A DNA stretch of 64,000 nucleotides. It comes from Norana najaformis. Taxonomy: Eukaryota > Annelida > Clitellata > Crassiclitellata > Hormogastridae. Both the position numbers and the translations under genes were made by a program. Position 1 is the stretch's first letter. Every line of letters begins with the position of its first letter. Below the pieces are notes generated by a model, which saw nothing but the letters and a program-made list of their open reading frames with translations, did no database searches and was not told where the DNA came from. Location of the stretch: the NCBI GenBank assembly GCA_964023275.1, contig OZ029919.1:1570001-1634000 (forward strand). The letters run 5' to 3'. Positions 22,385 through 34,015 of the stretch are shown here, piece after piece.

Positions 22385-24091
22385 ATGGTTCCCAACGACG
22401 CTCATTCATCCGAGGAAACGCAAATCGTCGCTAGTCGGCTGACTCCGCTCGGGTGCTTTTTTGCACGGACTCTTCTTCTCCCGCACGGCTCTCGGCCGAG
22501 GAGCCTCGATCTCCCGGTCGTTTGGATGCGCGCAGCGACCTCGAGTCGCCGTAGCAACCGCCTCGTCCACATCCTAGTACTTCAGGCACACTTTAGGGGT
22601 TTTGGGGACATCGCCTTTCTCGTAGTTTCTCGCGGTTTGTTCGCGGGAACGGAGGGGAAACACCCCACCAGAGTTGGTAAAGCTTCTTTGCACGGAGACA
22701 AGTCCCTACTTTCTGAGTGCTACCACGACCACCCTCTCGGTATCGACGCCGACAAAGACGTTCTGCAATGCAATGGTCTTGGCCCTCAGAGACGGATGAA
22801 TACAGATGGAAGAGCGGAGCGCACTGTGACAGACAGTGGCTTTTCCAGTTCGACCACCGTTTCGACCACCACTGCAGCTGGTGCTGCGGCCACTTCTGAT
22901 TCCGGAACTTCGTCGTCCTCCTCTTCCTCCTTCTCGTCCTCGTCGGCGTCTTGGCATTCTGCCATCTCCGTCGCGGTCTCCCTGTCGGAACCACACGTGG
23001 CTCCAGCAGCTCCCTACGGTCTGCGTCTCGGCTCCGCCGGATTCTTCCGGCCCCCGTTGACCCCACTGGAGCAACCGGGGCCGGCGACGGCGCGCATCTA
23101 TCCGCCGTTCGATCATGGGTCGCTGTTTCCCGGGACGGCATCACAGTTCTCGCCCGGATTCTACCCGCGCCTCGCCCACCCGCGACCGAGCTACAGCCCG
23201 GCGGGGGCGATGACGGCCGGGCTCCAACAGGGCCCGCCGCAGTCGCCTTACCTGGCGTCGTCGGAGCCCTTCGCGTCTAGCCTCATCCCGATCACTCCTC
23301 TACCTCATCACCTGATACAGCCGCAGATGCAGTATCCGTCGTACGTCGTTGGGTCGCTCGGGGGCGACACCATCGGCGGAAGACATCACGTGTTAGCTCA
23401 GCAGCAGCATCACCATCGCCAGCAGCAGCAGCAGCCTTCGCCTCTACCTCTGCACCGACAGACGCCCGCCGAGCTGTTCCAGCGATCGCCGATGCCAGAG
23501 GAGACTGCGCACCGGGATGATCGCCCTTCTCACCTCCATCACCCGCACATGCGCGACAGCACAGCCGGACCTCGCACCCTCGTCTACTTCTCCCCACCGC
23601 CCATGCCTGCGCTGTCCCATCATGTAGTCAAAAAAAACCCGGCCGATACGGGACTGGCCCCCTCGGCACGGGTAACCGTCAAAGACCCGTTTGCTGCGGG
23701 ACGCTCTACGCGGGGTTCCGTGACCTCTCGGGTTCCCCAGGCCCTTGGCGAGCCGACGCCCCATCGGAGTGCCATCGCCCATCGACACTCGACGGGGCAG
23801 ACTCGGTCCCCTGTACCTCCGACTGAGAGTCGGCGGCCCCTGACGCCTCCGGAAGCTTCAGCGCAACCGCAACAGCCTCATTATCCGCCGCACTTCGTTC
23901 GTGGGTCGATCATCCAGCTGGGCAACGGACAGCAGAAGCGGGTGGAGGAGCTCGAGACGAGGGACTTCGTCGAGAGCGCTGGCATCAGCGAAAATCTCCA
24001 GATCGACTCGAGCACCGTTGTGCACATGAGACAAAACCACGAACGGAACACGGTCATCCTCGGATTCTCCGTTGGACAGCAGAACATTCAG
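22385..24091 (+). CDS. ATXN1: ATXN1 coding exon 1 (residues 1-569, first half of AXH)
   Basis: Open for exactly 569 codons up to a donor CAG|GTATCG. Reading on past 24091 would stay open for 45 codons (to 24229), but that stretch has no AXH similarity, whereas the exon at 24839 resumes the AXH domain without losing a residue. It carries the low-complexity N-terminal region, the Q/H tract, and AXH strands up to VGQQNIQ. Confidence 0.92.
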
Positions 24092-25564
24092 GTATCGCGC
24101 GGTCAACATTCGCTTCCTCTGTGTTGCTCCGCTTATGCGGATGATTATAAAGGGGACGGGACAAGTGGAGCAAAGCCTTTTTTCATGACGACCTCAGTCA
24201 GTAACTCAGTTTTTGAAGATCTGTTTTAGGTCCTTAGTTTTTTTGACCATTTTTTTATTCCCAGTTTTTTGATGACCTTTTTGTTTCCCAGTTGAAGGAG
24301 TGCTTTCCGTCTGCTGTTAGTAGACCTGAAAGTGATTGTTATGGGATGCGTCTGCCGAGTGCAAAATTAATCCTTTTTGGTTTTTAAGTGCATTCCCTGG
24401 TCTCTGTCATTCCGTGGTTTCCGTATGTCTGTCTGTGTCTCTCCGTGTCTGTCTGTGTCTGCATGTGTCTGTCTCGCTGTCTGTCTATCTTTCTGTCTCT
24501 TTGTCTGTCTGTTTGTCTGCCTACCTCCTTCTTGCTCACTCTCATTTCTATTGGTTCTAAGTTGATTGACCTTCTATCATCACTATATAGGTATGTATGA
24601 ATGTGTGTCTATGTCTCTTTGTATCTCTGTATGTATGTGTGTTTCTGGACAGTTATATAGCGCATGTCGTATATAGTTCTTGTAGTCATGTCTGAAGTGC
24701 TGCCGATTGCTGTCTTGATCGGGCGCCGCATAAAGTAAAGTAAGTAAGTAAGTAATGCATTTGTTACCAGGCCACATGTGTCCTTTGGCTGAGTCAGAGG
24801 GTATATAAACATTAATTTAGTGGGACTGTTTGATCCAGGTGACGGTGGAGGCGACGCTGGAGCATCCGTTCTTCGTGTATAACCAGGGTTGGTCGTCCTA
24901 CAGTCCCGAACGAACACTGCTTCGCTACGGTCTCTCTTGCCATCAGCTCAGGGTCGGCAACTGTTGCATCTCGCTCACTCAACGCGACGCCCAGTCGCCG
25001 CCCGCCGGGGCCACGTCCTCGACCCCGCAGCACCCTCCGACGACGTACCCCGAACCGCGCCGCGGGTCATCGTCGCGTCCCCACCGCTCGCCGCAGATCT
25101 CACACGCGCTCGGGGCTCCGGAACCGGGGCCGCGGGGCGAAACGGAGGGAGCGCAGGGCTCCTGGTCCTCGACGGGACCGAGCGAGCAACATTCCCAGTC
25201 GTCGCCCACGGAACACAGCGGCAAACCTTTGCCAAAGTCCTCAGGAATTGCAACACATTCAGTCGGGTCCTTCGCTGCCTCTGCATCTTCATCCATCTCA
25301 ACCAGAATACCTCACATGCCTCCTCCTCCGCCACCACCGCCGCTGATCCAACTCGTGTCCTCGTCCGAAGTGGCCGAACCTCGAGTATCCGCCGGCGCCG
25401 CTCCACGCGGTCGCAAGCGTCGCTCCTCCGCTCCGGACGTATTCCACCACATTGACAACATTCCGCGATCGACCGACGAGGACCCAACAGGCGACGACTC
25501 GAGGAGGCCACCGACGTCTGCTGCGGGGTCACCATTCCAGGAGTCATCTCCGGAGAGATCCTGA
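22385..25564 (+). CDS. ATXN1: Ataxin-1 orthologue, two coding exons (22385-24091, 24839-25564)
   Basis: Nuclear AXH-domain protein; in vertebrates ATXN1 and ATXN1L bind the repressor Capicua and RNA through AXH. Joining the two exons in phase 0 gives about 810 residues, against 815 in human ATXN1. Visible: Ser/Thr/Ala-rich N-terminus (150-190), Pro/His-rich middle, a Q/H tract at 339-350, the AXH domain at about 499-619 (motifs FVRGSIIQL, IDSSTV, HPFFVYNQGWSS, PERT, VGNCCISLT), eight prolines at 730-737, and RKRRSSAP at 761-768 matching the human NLS/S776 14-3-3 site (Ser766 here). The ATG at 22385 is the first after an in-frame stop at 22349. The first ~137 residues look non-conserved, so Met138 (22796) or an upstream non-coding exon with an acceptor near 22367 are alternatives. 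Exons are GC-rich inside AT-rich flanks. Identity is very likely; the exact N-terminus is uncertain. Confidence 0.93.
23399..23434 (+). repeat. ATXN1: CAG tract with His/Arg interruption in ATXN1 (QQQHHHRQQQQQ)
   Basis: Codons are three CAG, then CAT CAC CAT CGC, then five CAG. Human ATXN1 has its polyglutamine tract also N-terminal to AXH and interrupted by CAT (His) codons. Position relative to AXH differs (about 150 residues upstream here, over 330 in human), so common ancestry of the tract itself is not shown. Confidence 0.85.
24092..24838 (+). other. ATXN1: ATXN1 intron within the AXH domain
   Basis: 747 bp, starting GTATCG and ending TTTGATCCAG, phase 0. It holds a (TCTG)n-type stretch at 24420-24535, a reversed copy of the GCGCTATATAA-type module near 24650, and a minus-strand element fragment with an (ACTT)n tail at about 24700-24800 that is also seen at 16690-16755. 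Confidence 0.88.
24839..25564 (+). CDS. ATXN1: ATXN1 coding exon 2 (second half of AXH, NLS/14-3-3 motif, stop)
   Basis: Starts after acceptor TGATCCAG with VTVEATLEHPFFVYNQ, which aligns directly to the human sequence after VGEHRAQ. 241 residues then TGA at 25562-25564. AXH ends near residue 619; then a disordered Ser/Pro-rich region, a Pro8 run, the basic RKRRSSAP motif, and an acidic tail (STDEDPTGDD). Vertebrate ATXN1 likewise keeps its coding sequence in its last two exons. Confidence 0.92.
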   Translation: MTVEATLEHPFFVYNQGWSSYSPERTLLRYGLSCHQLRVGNCCISLTQRDAQSPPAGATSSTPQHPPTTYPEPRRGSSSRPHRSPQISHALGAPEPGPRGETEGAQGSWSSTGPSEQHSQSSPTEHSGKPLPKSSGIATHSVGSFAASASSSISTRIPHMPPPPPPPPLIQLVSSSEVAEPRVSAGAAPRGRKRRSSAPDVFHHIDNIPRSTDEDPTGDDSRRPPTSAAGSPFQESSPERS

Positions 25565-26069
25565 CAGAGAAAGGATGGACGTGTGGACGGACGGACGGGA
25601 CGGACAGACGGACAAGGAACCTGGAGCTGGATTGGGTGGCCGTGGTTCAAGTTACGCACGTTGTAATACCTTGGAAACTGCGTGTGCCTTTAGGTCTTTC
25701 AGAGATGATAACCTTCTACGCGAATTCAAAACCGGCTGGTCACATAATCACCCGATATGTTTTCTGTGCTTGTGTCGGTGTGTGCGTGCGTGTGCGTGAG
25801 TATGCAAGTGTTGCAGACAAAACCAGGTGCTTTTCTTGATCTACAAAGGGTTTTGATGCTTCGTTCTATGTCGCTGTTATAAACCAACGGTCACTGTGTA
25901 ATTTTCTAATTTAATTTTAAATTTGATAAATAAGTTACCTCGTCATTGTTGTTGTTGTTGTTGTTGAAAGAGACTTCCCTACGTGCTTATACTTGCGATG
26001 CTTGCCAGCGTGAAGAACCACCTGTATACAAAACCTTGGGTTGGACGCTTCCTCACGTGGCACAAAAAC

Positions 26070-26084
26070 AGCGCCACCTACAGA
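26070..26084 (-). promoter_or_regulatory. CTCF-like core motif (13/15)
   Basis: On the minus strand TCTGTAGGTGGCGCT against CCASYAGRKGGCRSY; only two of the weaker 5' positions differ. Confidence 0.35.
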
Positions 26085-26485
26085 GATGACTTAGTATGAC
26101 ATCAAGTTTATTATAAACACAAGAGTAATTTTTAATCGTGACATTACAGTTTAAAAGGAAAATCCTGCGGCTCAACCGAAGTTGCCTCCATCCGCTGCAC
26201 GCTGCCTTGAATACCTCATGAAACATTGTGGAACTTGAGTTGGAGTTGAGACTCGACTCTTCACTGCAACCATTGTTTACAAGTGAATTTGTAGTATTAA
26301 CGCAGTGCCTATAAGCGCTTTGTTCTTTATTGTGTCTTTTTAACGAGTCATTTATGGCTTTCGGCTCAAGAGAATTGTTGCCTCTTGTTCCTTGCAAGCA
26401 CATTTCTGACTTTGCTGACTAAATGTTATGAAAGTTTATTGTTATTATTACTAATACTATTTTTTATTATTATTATTAATTTCAC

Positions 26486-26516
<31 letters not shown>

Positions 26517-27163
26517 GTAATTATTTTTGGGAGTAGGATTGATCCCTAGGGATTCAAGAAATTATAGTATTTTATTTCAGATAATAATAGTAATAAGATT
26601 ATTAATTATTATTATTATTATTATAAATGTGGATGTTTGTTTATTGTGATGTTCGTTTATAAATGATTATGGGTTTAACCTTTTAACCTAGCTTCATTCT
26701 TCAGTAGGCGTCCTACAGGGTGAAAGTCTTGCCCCAAACGTGCAGCCAGAGAGTCAGTCATTCCTGGTGTAGGGTGTTACTTTTGTGATTTGACTTGAGT
26801 GTACATGTATGTGGCTAACTGTTTCCACCCCTTTTTAAACAGAGTGTGGTTAACTTGTTGAGATATAAGGACTATAGGTTCTGCTAACTGCAACAGTTTT
26901 CTGATGACTTGGGTAGACAAGGGGAATGGAATTTCTTTCTGATTGATTGACTGATTGACTGACTGACTTACTGATTGAGCAGTAAGTGAGCAAATGATTG
27001 ATACGTTACTCAGCTGATTGTTAAATCTGTTAGTATCAGATTTATTGATTAATTAATCGTTTATTCTATTGTTGATTGACTAATCCATTATTCAGTTAAT
27101 CAATCAAGTGGATTAAGACGCTGATTAATGAAAAGGGCTAATGGATTAATAACCAGAAGGCAC

Positions 27164-27169
27164 AATAAA
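27164..27169 (+). promoter_or_regulatory. Candidate poly(A) signal downstream of ATXN1
   Basis: AATAAA 1.6 kb after the ATXN1 stop in AT-rich, element-poor sequence. Ends further downstream are equally possible; vertebrate ATXN1 3'UTRs are several kb long. Confidence 0.3.
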
Positions 27170-28084
27170 ATGATCATTTGTTTTAAAATCGTTTCCCTGC
27201 AAAATATTTAACAAATCTGACAAAATTTGTAAATAATTCTGCAATGGCAAAGTCACAGTTGCATTTCACTTGCTTGTAATTCAGTCGATGTTTCTACCAC
27301 TAAGTCTATAGGATTTTAGTGACGTTGTAAAAAGTAATGACCTATTATTATTAATACTGTTGTTATTATTATCACTGAGAAGTTAACTATTGAGAAATAG
27401 GTTATTAATATGGTTATAGTTTTCAAGCGAAGAAAAATGGTGTGCAATTCTGAAGTTTGATCAGCAAGGACTGTAGTCATTGCTCATGTTGTTAATAATA
27501 ATATTAATATTAATAATATTAATGGTTATCCTAAAAAGGAGATGATAATAGTGAGAAATGCAAACTTAGACACTTTCATTAAGCTTCTATTGTCTTTTGC
27601 ATAAGTAAACTTGGGTTTACTTATTTAACTTTTATTGTGTTTACTTAAAAGTTCTTGTTAATTCGTTCCTCTTTAGATCTGCTATATAGCCATGCTTCAT
27701 GCCTCGCCTGTAAAAGATAATAAAAGGAGCTATATAAACATCTTCTATGGGCATATATATATATATGTATTTTTTTTCGAAAGACACAGATTGGCTGTGT
27801 TATAAGTTTTAATCGCTGTTTGAAATCCATGGAATCTGAAACTTTTTGATGGTGTGTTTCTGTTTATTTTGCTTCACTTCTGTTATGTGCTGTCTGTTTT
27901 CCTAAGAAATTACGTCGAACAGGATCTGAACTGTTTGTAAGTTTTACGCTCTTGTCAGTTGTAATGTATCATAGTTGCACTTTTATATAACTCCTTTTGC
28001 AGGGCTACTCAGGGTTGCTGGTGAATATGGTCTGTGTTTGAGCCAAATAACCAGTGGACGACAGATACAACCTTAAAACAACAT

Positions 28085-28370
28085 TGTCATATACTGTACC
28101 CTTAGCTCACATACCTTACCCTCAGTTCACACAACATATCTACATACCATATCTTCATTTCATGTACTATACCTGACACTCGCATGCCATACCCTGTGGT
28201 CACAGTCTCATACCTTTTACTCACATACCATACCCTTAGCTCACATACCATACCTTTTGCTCACATACCATACCTTTTGCTCACATACCGTACCATCATC
28301 TCACATACCTTATTCTCATCTCATTTACCATATCCTCAGCTCACATACCTCATCTTCAGCTCACACGCCA
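28085..28370. repeat. ~20-bp degenerate repeat
   Basis: TCACATACCATACCCTCAGC-type units. Confidence 0.75.
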
Positions 28371-28610
28371 TAAGTGCTTGTACGTTTGATTGAGTCTCTG
28401 AAGCTGGGGTCAAGTGAAGTGTGCATGTGCCGACTGGGTAAGAATTACTAGTGCCTTCATTTCTTGGACTCGGCTCATGAGTGTCGTGGCCTGTGCCGTT
28501 CTGCCTTTTGTCATTTGCCGGTTTTATCTCTATTTTCCAGATCTTTGTTGCTGGATGTAATTCGTTGATGATGTGTGATGCCTGAACTAGAGCAGAGTCG
28601 TAAATACAGT
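28371..28610. other. No recognisable feature
   Basis: Unique sequence between two minisatellites. Confidence 0.35.
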
Positions 28611-28614
28611 GGAT

Positions 28615-28855
28615 TTGAACTGTACAGTTTGAATTGCTTTGAACTCTAACACTTTGAAGTGTGACACCTTCAAATGTGACCTTTTGGACTGGTACACTTT
28701 GAACTGAAACCTTTTCGAATATAACCCTTTGGGCTGTCACCCTTTGAACTGTAACACTGTGAACTTCTTCCATTTAAGATGCAGCCCTATGGACTGCAAC
28801 CCTATGAACTGCAATCCTTTGGACTGCAACCTTTGAATTGCAACCCTTTTCACAT
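28615..28855. repeat. ~17-bp degenerate repeat
   Basis: CCTTTGAACTGTAACAC-type units, about 13. Confidence 0.75.
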
Positions 28856-29230
28856 GACTCGACGACCCCCTATCGAAGCCACTTCATCACTGGGCAAAAA
28901 TGCATAGATTTTCCAGGCTGCATTTCACCTTTGTCAATTGTACATAACGCAGCGTAGATCAACCGGAAGCAAACTCTGGCTGTTATGCTTTGATCTGAGA
29001 TGATGTCTCGTGCTCACTGAGACTTTGCTTATGGGTAGTTTTGTCACATTGACTGTCTGACTCTGGGCCACTGTGAGGCTGGGCAGTGCAACCTCTCTGT
29101 AATTCTATCCCAGCAATCCATTTTCTGCTCTGTGTTGTATCAGAATTCGCTTTCTAACGAAATGTGTTAGCTGGCCTCGTGTCCAGCATTTCTGAGAAGG
29201 GCATAAAGGATACGATAGTAATTGTCTTGA
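28856..29230. other. No recognisable feature
   Basis: Unique sequence; no domain in the minus frames that continue into the CATA repeat. Confidence 0.35.
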
Positions 29231-29234
29231 TACA

Positions 29235-29425
29235 TACATGCATACCGGTACATACATACAGGCATACATACATAAATACATACATCCACACACAAATACA
29301 TACATACATCTATACATACATACAAGCATACAGTACAAGCCTGCATAGATACGAGCATAGGTACTTACACACATACGTGCAAACTGACAAATCAGTAAAT
29401 AAATACATACATACATGCTTACCGG
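29235..29425. repeat. (CATA)n microsatellite
   Basis: ATACATACATAC runs with interruptions. Confidence 0.85.
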
Positions 29426-29440
29426 TACATGCCGTTTTAC

Positions 29441-29609
29441 GGGCACAGAAGCCGATTGGATAGAGTGCTCGACTTGTAACATGGAGAGTAGGGTTCAAGC
29501 CTTCGCTGACAGAAACTATTACTGTGTAAGGACCTTTCGCAACTGCTCAGCACTATTAATCAATGCTGAGTCATTAGACAGTGGCATTCAATAAATGCAG
29601 AAATAAATA
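29441..29609 (+). mobile_element. SINE-A, tRNA-derived
   Basis: GGGCACAGAAGCCGATTGGA TAGAGTGCTCG, GAGTAGGGTTCAAGCC (B box), AACTGCTCAGCACTATTAAT, ATTCAATAAATGCAGAAATAA end. Confidence 0.75.
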
Positions 29610-30060
29610 CATACATAACGATTCATAAAATACAAAAATTCATGCATACCGGTATATTCATGCCTGCTACATATAAATCAGCAAATACAATGCAGTTCGG
29701 GCATTCATACATACACAGATGAATAGAAACATGCAAAGAAACGTACACACACTAGATCATAATATCAGATTTAATATTAGATTCGATTAGCTTGGATCTG
29801 ACGAGAGTGGCGTTAAGACCTTGGTAGTCCTTTTTATTTTTCAACAGCATGGCATGAAGGATGCTTGCTCTTATTCCACGTGGTACTTGGCATTCGTCGG
29901 TCCTTCACTCAGTATGGTGATGGGATGATGGTATTCGGATCGCCTCTAGTAAACAACCGCGTGGAGAATTGCTGTTGGCAGGCCTCCAGAATCTCCAGGC
30001 GCATCCAGCTACAAAGGATAAACATTGGGAGCTGCACCAGTGGGTGATTCAGTTAAGGAG
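29610..30060. other. No recognisable feature
   Basis: CATA-rich start, then unique sequence. Confidence 0.35.
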
Positions 30061-30064
30061 ATTG

Positions 30065-30375
30065 CGAGAAAATGGTGTCTGAGTGAAGAATCCACTTAGT
30101 TCAGTGGAGTGCATGTATGATCCTTCTTCACAACGATCGATCCACTTAGTTTGACTGAGGGCTTCTGTGATCCTTCTTTACGATGATCGATGCACTTTGT
30201 TCAGTGGAATGCGTGTAAGATCCTTGTTTACAATGACTGATCCCCTTAGTTTGACTGAGGACATTCTGTGATCCTTCTTTACCATGATCAATCCACTTCG
30301 TTCAGTGGAGTGCATTTATGATCCTTCTTTACCATGACTGATCCACTTAGTTCAGCCTGAGTGTATGTATGATGA
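30065..30375. repeat. ~60-bp tandem repeat, ~5 units
   Basis: ATCCACTTAGTTCAGTGGAG and TGATCCTTCTTTACAATGAT alternate. Each unit contains CACTTAGTTCAGTG, a near palindrome. Confidence 0.8.
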
Positions 30376-31480
30376 TCCACATGTTCAAACATTTATGTTT
30401 GTGATAATGTGGCCTTCAACGAGACAATTCTGCACGATTAGAATCTACAGGCCACGTAATTTCAGAGGTTCCCAAAAGGCTGTATATAAATCTTCAGATA
30501 CATACAGAGTGGTTCAACTTACATACTTTACTGAAATATTTTAGATGTAATGTACCGGTATTGTAGGTGGATATAGAGTAAACGTTTGCCGAGGTATTTC
30601 TTCGTCTTCTGCTGCCACCTAGTGGTTGGTTGGCTGGCTGGCTGGCTGGTTTTAGCTATGTATTCAGTGACTGTGAAGCCGCTTCTGTATACCTTAAGGA
30701 TTTCTGTTGGATGAATATTTGGACAGTTCTTATGTCATGTGATGAAAGAACCCTTTCTCTGAGTCTTTAAAGTTAGGGTGTTTATTCTTTGCCTTTTATC
30801 TTTAAAATATGTTTATTTATTATATATTTTAACTTTAAAATTTCTTTGTTACCGATATTTGACGTTATGGCTTACATTACAAATTTGGAAGGAAAATGGA
30901 GCCCATATTTATTGCCCAATCAAAATCTTTCTAAAGAGAATCCAAGATGGCCTCGGTGCTGTTGATTGCATAGATTTATTAATAGAAACTAGAATGAATG
31001 CTTTTACGGTTACTGCGCTCACTGGATGCAGCTAGGAAGAGGCTTTCACTGGTTTTAACGTGTTCACCCTTGACAAACTGCATAACACATGACAGAAAGA
31101 TTATGTGACATACACCAGTCATTATTATCAGTAAGACAATGCACATTTCTTCTTCGGAAAGAAAATTAAACGACTGCATATTCGTTTGTCCCGTATGTTG
31201 TTGCAAGCACATCTGCTTCGATTCATTGCTATGGGAACGGTTACTTGTTTTCCTATGGTTACTCGGTTATTACAGGCGTAACTAGGCTCTTTTGTTGTTG
31301 TTGTGCCACGGTCTTGCTAATGTGACGTTTTGTTTTTACATTTATTTGTTACATTTGTTACACTGTGACTAGAAAAGTTGCAACACAATTTGTCATTAGA
31401 TGTAGCATTGTTCTGTTGTGATGGAATTTCTTATAAGAAATAGCTCTGGTCATTATGAATTCTGTACTACTAGTAATGGC
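30376..31480. other. No recognisable feature apart from the CTCF-like site
   Basis: AT-rich. A (GGCT)n run at 30629-30648. Minus frame 30979-31212 contains a hydrophobic stretch (CIVLLIIMTGVCHIIFL) but no family is recognised. Confidence 0.35.
30611..30625 (-). promoter_or_regulatory. CTCF-like core motif, perfect match (15/15)
   Basis: Minus strand CCACTAGGTGGCAGC matches CCASYAGRKGGCRSY at all 15 positions, in sequence that is otherwise free of mobile elements, next to a (GGCT)n stretch. Confidence 0.55.
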
Positions 31481-31484
31481 AATA

Positions 31485-31658
31485 ATAATAGTAATAATAA
31501 TAATGATTATTGTTATTGCTGTTGTTTGTGTTGTTGCTATTATTATTTTTCTTAAACTGAAGCAATTTATCGCAACAGAGTGAAAAAAATTGTGACAGAG
31601 AAACTTGATCTGGAATAGGTTTTATCTTTGCTGATTTCTCTGTCATTATTATTATTAT

Positions 31659-31690
<32 letters not shown>

Positions 31691-31740
31691 GTAGTAGCAG
31701 CAGCAGCAGCAGCAGTAGTATTGTTATTATTAAATTTTTC
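31485..31740. repeat. (TAA)/(TAG)/(CAG) trinucleotide repeats
   Basis: AATAATAAT at 31485-31505; ATTATTATTAGTAGTAGTAG then CAGCAGCAGCAG at 31645-31735. Confidence 0.85.
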
Positions 31741-33490
31741 CATGTCTTAACCGAGGTCTCTGTAAAGAGATCTTTTGGGGGAGTTTTTTGAACCTGCATG
31801 TGCTGCGCTGCCAGTTGAGCGCTCACCACTGAGTTGCAAATGGTGGCGTACTGGTTGAGCCTGATTAGCTGCTAGTAACGAGAATTCAAGGCAGAAGGAA
31901 AAAGTGTCTTCTAAAAGAATGCGTGTATAGTAGAATATGAACGTGTTTGAAGCAGACAGTTGTTCATGTGTTGGCTCAATGTTTGTGTATGAAATTTCCA
32001 AATCAAGCCAATCTAGTTGTGGTTTTATGTTCAAGGGCGGATTCGGGGAGCAGGGAAGGCATACCATGGCCCTCCCATTTGGTTTAGGGGGTCACCATTG
32101 GAGTGCTCCACTCGAAACCGGTTTCGGAAAGGATTGCCCCAGAAATTTTAAAGTTAAAAAACGGTAATAATAATATTGCTAAAGAAAATAACGTTTGGAA
32201 AATGGAAAAACAAAGATGAAAAACAGCAAAAATATGCTAAAACGACCGAAAATGGGGAAAGAGCCAGAAAAACCTACACAAATCGACTGATAAAGGTGAA
32301 TAACTAAAAAACATTTTGAACGTGAAAGCTGGTTTTAGTCCTCAAAACTCTTGATAATTAAAAAGGGTCAGAAGAAAGTTTTAGCCCTGGACAATAACAG
32401 GGCCATGGTGAAATTTTGCCCTTTCCCAAATTCCGGATCCGCCAGTGTTTCTCATAAGGGAAAAAGAGTTTTCCTTAATCTATGTTGTGTTAGACAGTAC
32501 TCCAAAGTATACTACACATTACATGATACTTTAAAAAGTGCAGAAGTCTCTGAATGATACCGTTTTTTACCATGTATAATACCACTTTTTACCATGTACA
32601 ATACCACTTTTTACCATGTATAATATTCACATGTGTTGGACAGTGTTCAGTGCTTCAGAATTCAGATCAGGTTTTTGCCATGATATAGGAAATTGATGTT
32701 CACCTCTTAATAGAAATGCTAGGATGATATATGCAGATGTGTGTACATGAATTTGTATATATTATTATTAGTAGTAGTAGTAGAAGTATTACTGCTGTTA
32801 CTATTATTATTATATTTCTGTTTTCTGAATATGAAACCATTTTATTAACCAGCAGATGTGAATAAGGATTAGTAACTTTATTTTCTTGACTTGCCCTTTA
32901 GCCTTGAAACTAGGGAAATCTTCAGAAAGCGGGAGAATCTACTCACGCAACTTCTGAAAGAGGCCCAAAAATGTAACCCTAACTGCATCTTGAAAAAACC
33001 GAGAAAATTATAGCATAAGACAACATACATTGTGTTGGTGATAATGCACTGGTGGCGTCACCTATATATATATATACACTGTTTCAATAATTTCACATAC
33101 ATCACTGTCAAAATATACCGAACGTTTTTCTAGGTTGACTATGCTTCATAGAAAACTCTAAACCTTTGAGCTCGATGGCAAGGTAATCAACTTGGAGGCC
33201 AAGCAGGATACATTGGACTGTTAAAAAGCCGCATTTTATGCCTGACTGTACAGCGACTGCTTTGGTATGCCAGACACTTTGTGTCGGAGAGTGTATAAGT
33301 AATTGTAGGTTCTTGTTGGTTGATATATGATGCGTTTTAGACCCTTGGAGTTAAGGTGGCTGTGAATTTGATTGCAAGAGGAAACAGGGAAAGCAGCCTG
33401 TATCGATTGATCAGTTGATTGTAATTTGTAATTGGAATTGTAAATTTATGTAGCGCCTGTTTATGAGAAACTCGTCAGATATGCAGAGAT
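31741..33490. other. AT-rich, no gene; three small repeats
   Basis: TTTTTACCATGTATAATACC repeats three times at 32565-32630; (ATT/AGT)n at 32760-32815; (TA)n at 33063-33078; a reversed 3' module (AATTTATGTAGCGCCTG) near 33442. Confidence 0.4.
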
Positions 33491-33494
33491 GGCT

Positions 33495-33580
33495 GTTTGA
33501 TTGATTGATTGATTGATTGATTGACTGATTGACTGATTGATTGATTAACCGAGTGATTGACTGAGCAATTAATTGACTGA
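33495..33580. repeat. (TTGA)n repeat
   Basis: GATTGATTGATTGATT followed by diverged units. Confidence 0.85.
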
Positions 33581-34015
33581 AAATGGTCGTGGTTGCTGAT
33601 TAAAATATGTACGTTCTTAGAGTGGAAATTGCTGAAGACTGTGAAAAGAACCAGGAGCATTTAAGGAATGCCTGCCAACGAAGCTGGAATGGAACCTTAC
33701 CAACAATGTCATGTAGTGTAAGGCAGTGTAAAAGAATGTAACTGTAATGTAATGTAGATATGATGTAATCTAGTCAGGTATTTGTGTAGCACGTTTTTAT
33801 CTATTCTAGATATCGCTAAACCAATTGTTTGTTTCAGTTTGTTGTTTAATGTCTGACGTTAACCTCAGAATGACCTCTAGATTTGCAAAGTGCTTTTTAG
33901 AGGCCCTTAAGGCGCCATTTAAATATTTTACCATATTTAGGCTGCTGTGGATAGAACGGGTAAAACCACTTTAGTATCCGTCCGTTCATCCACAGAATTA
34001 GTTTGTTTACAGTAA
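33581..34015. other. No recognisable feature
   Basis: AT-rich unique sequence with a short TGTAATGTAATGTA run near 33740. Confidence 0.35.

Larger units (their letters stand above)
25565..28080 (+). other. ATXN1: AT-rich stretch after ATXN1, probable 3'UTR
   Basis: No convincing coding sequence or LINE/SINE. Contains GACG repeats just after the stop, (GTT)n near 25945, (ATT)n at 26440-26520 and 26600-26625, and a TTGATT-type repeat at 26940-27125. The open frame on the minus strand at 26053-26403 has no recognisable domain. Confidence 0.4.

Noticed and set aside
22593-23144. Arg-rich minus frames opposite ATXN1
   Set aside because: Shadows of a GC-rich coding exon.
24092-24229. Extension of ATXN1 exon 1 to the stop at 24229
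   Set aside because: AXH continues perfectly in the exon at 24839 after a GT-AG intron; the extension has no AXH similarity.
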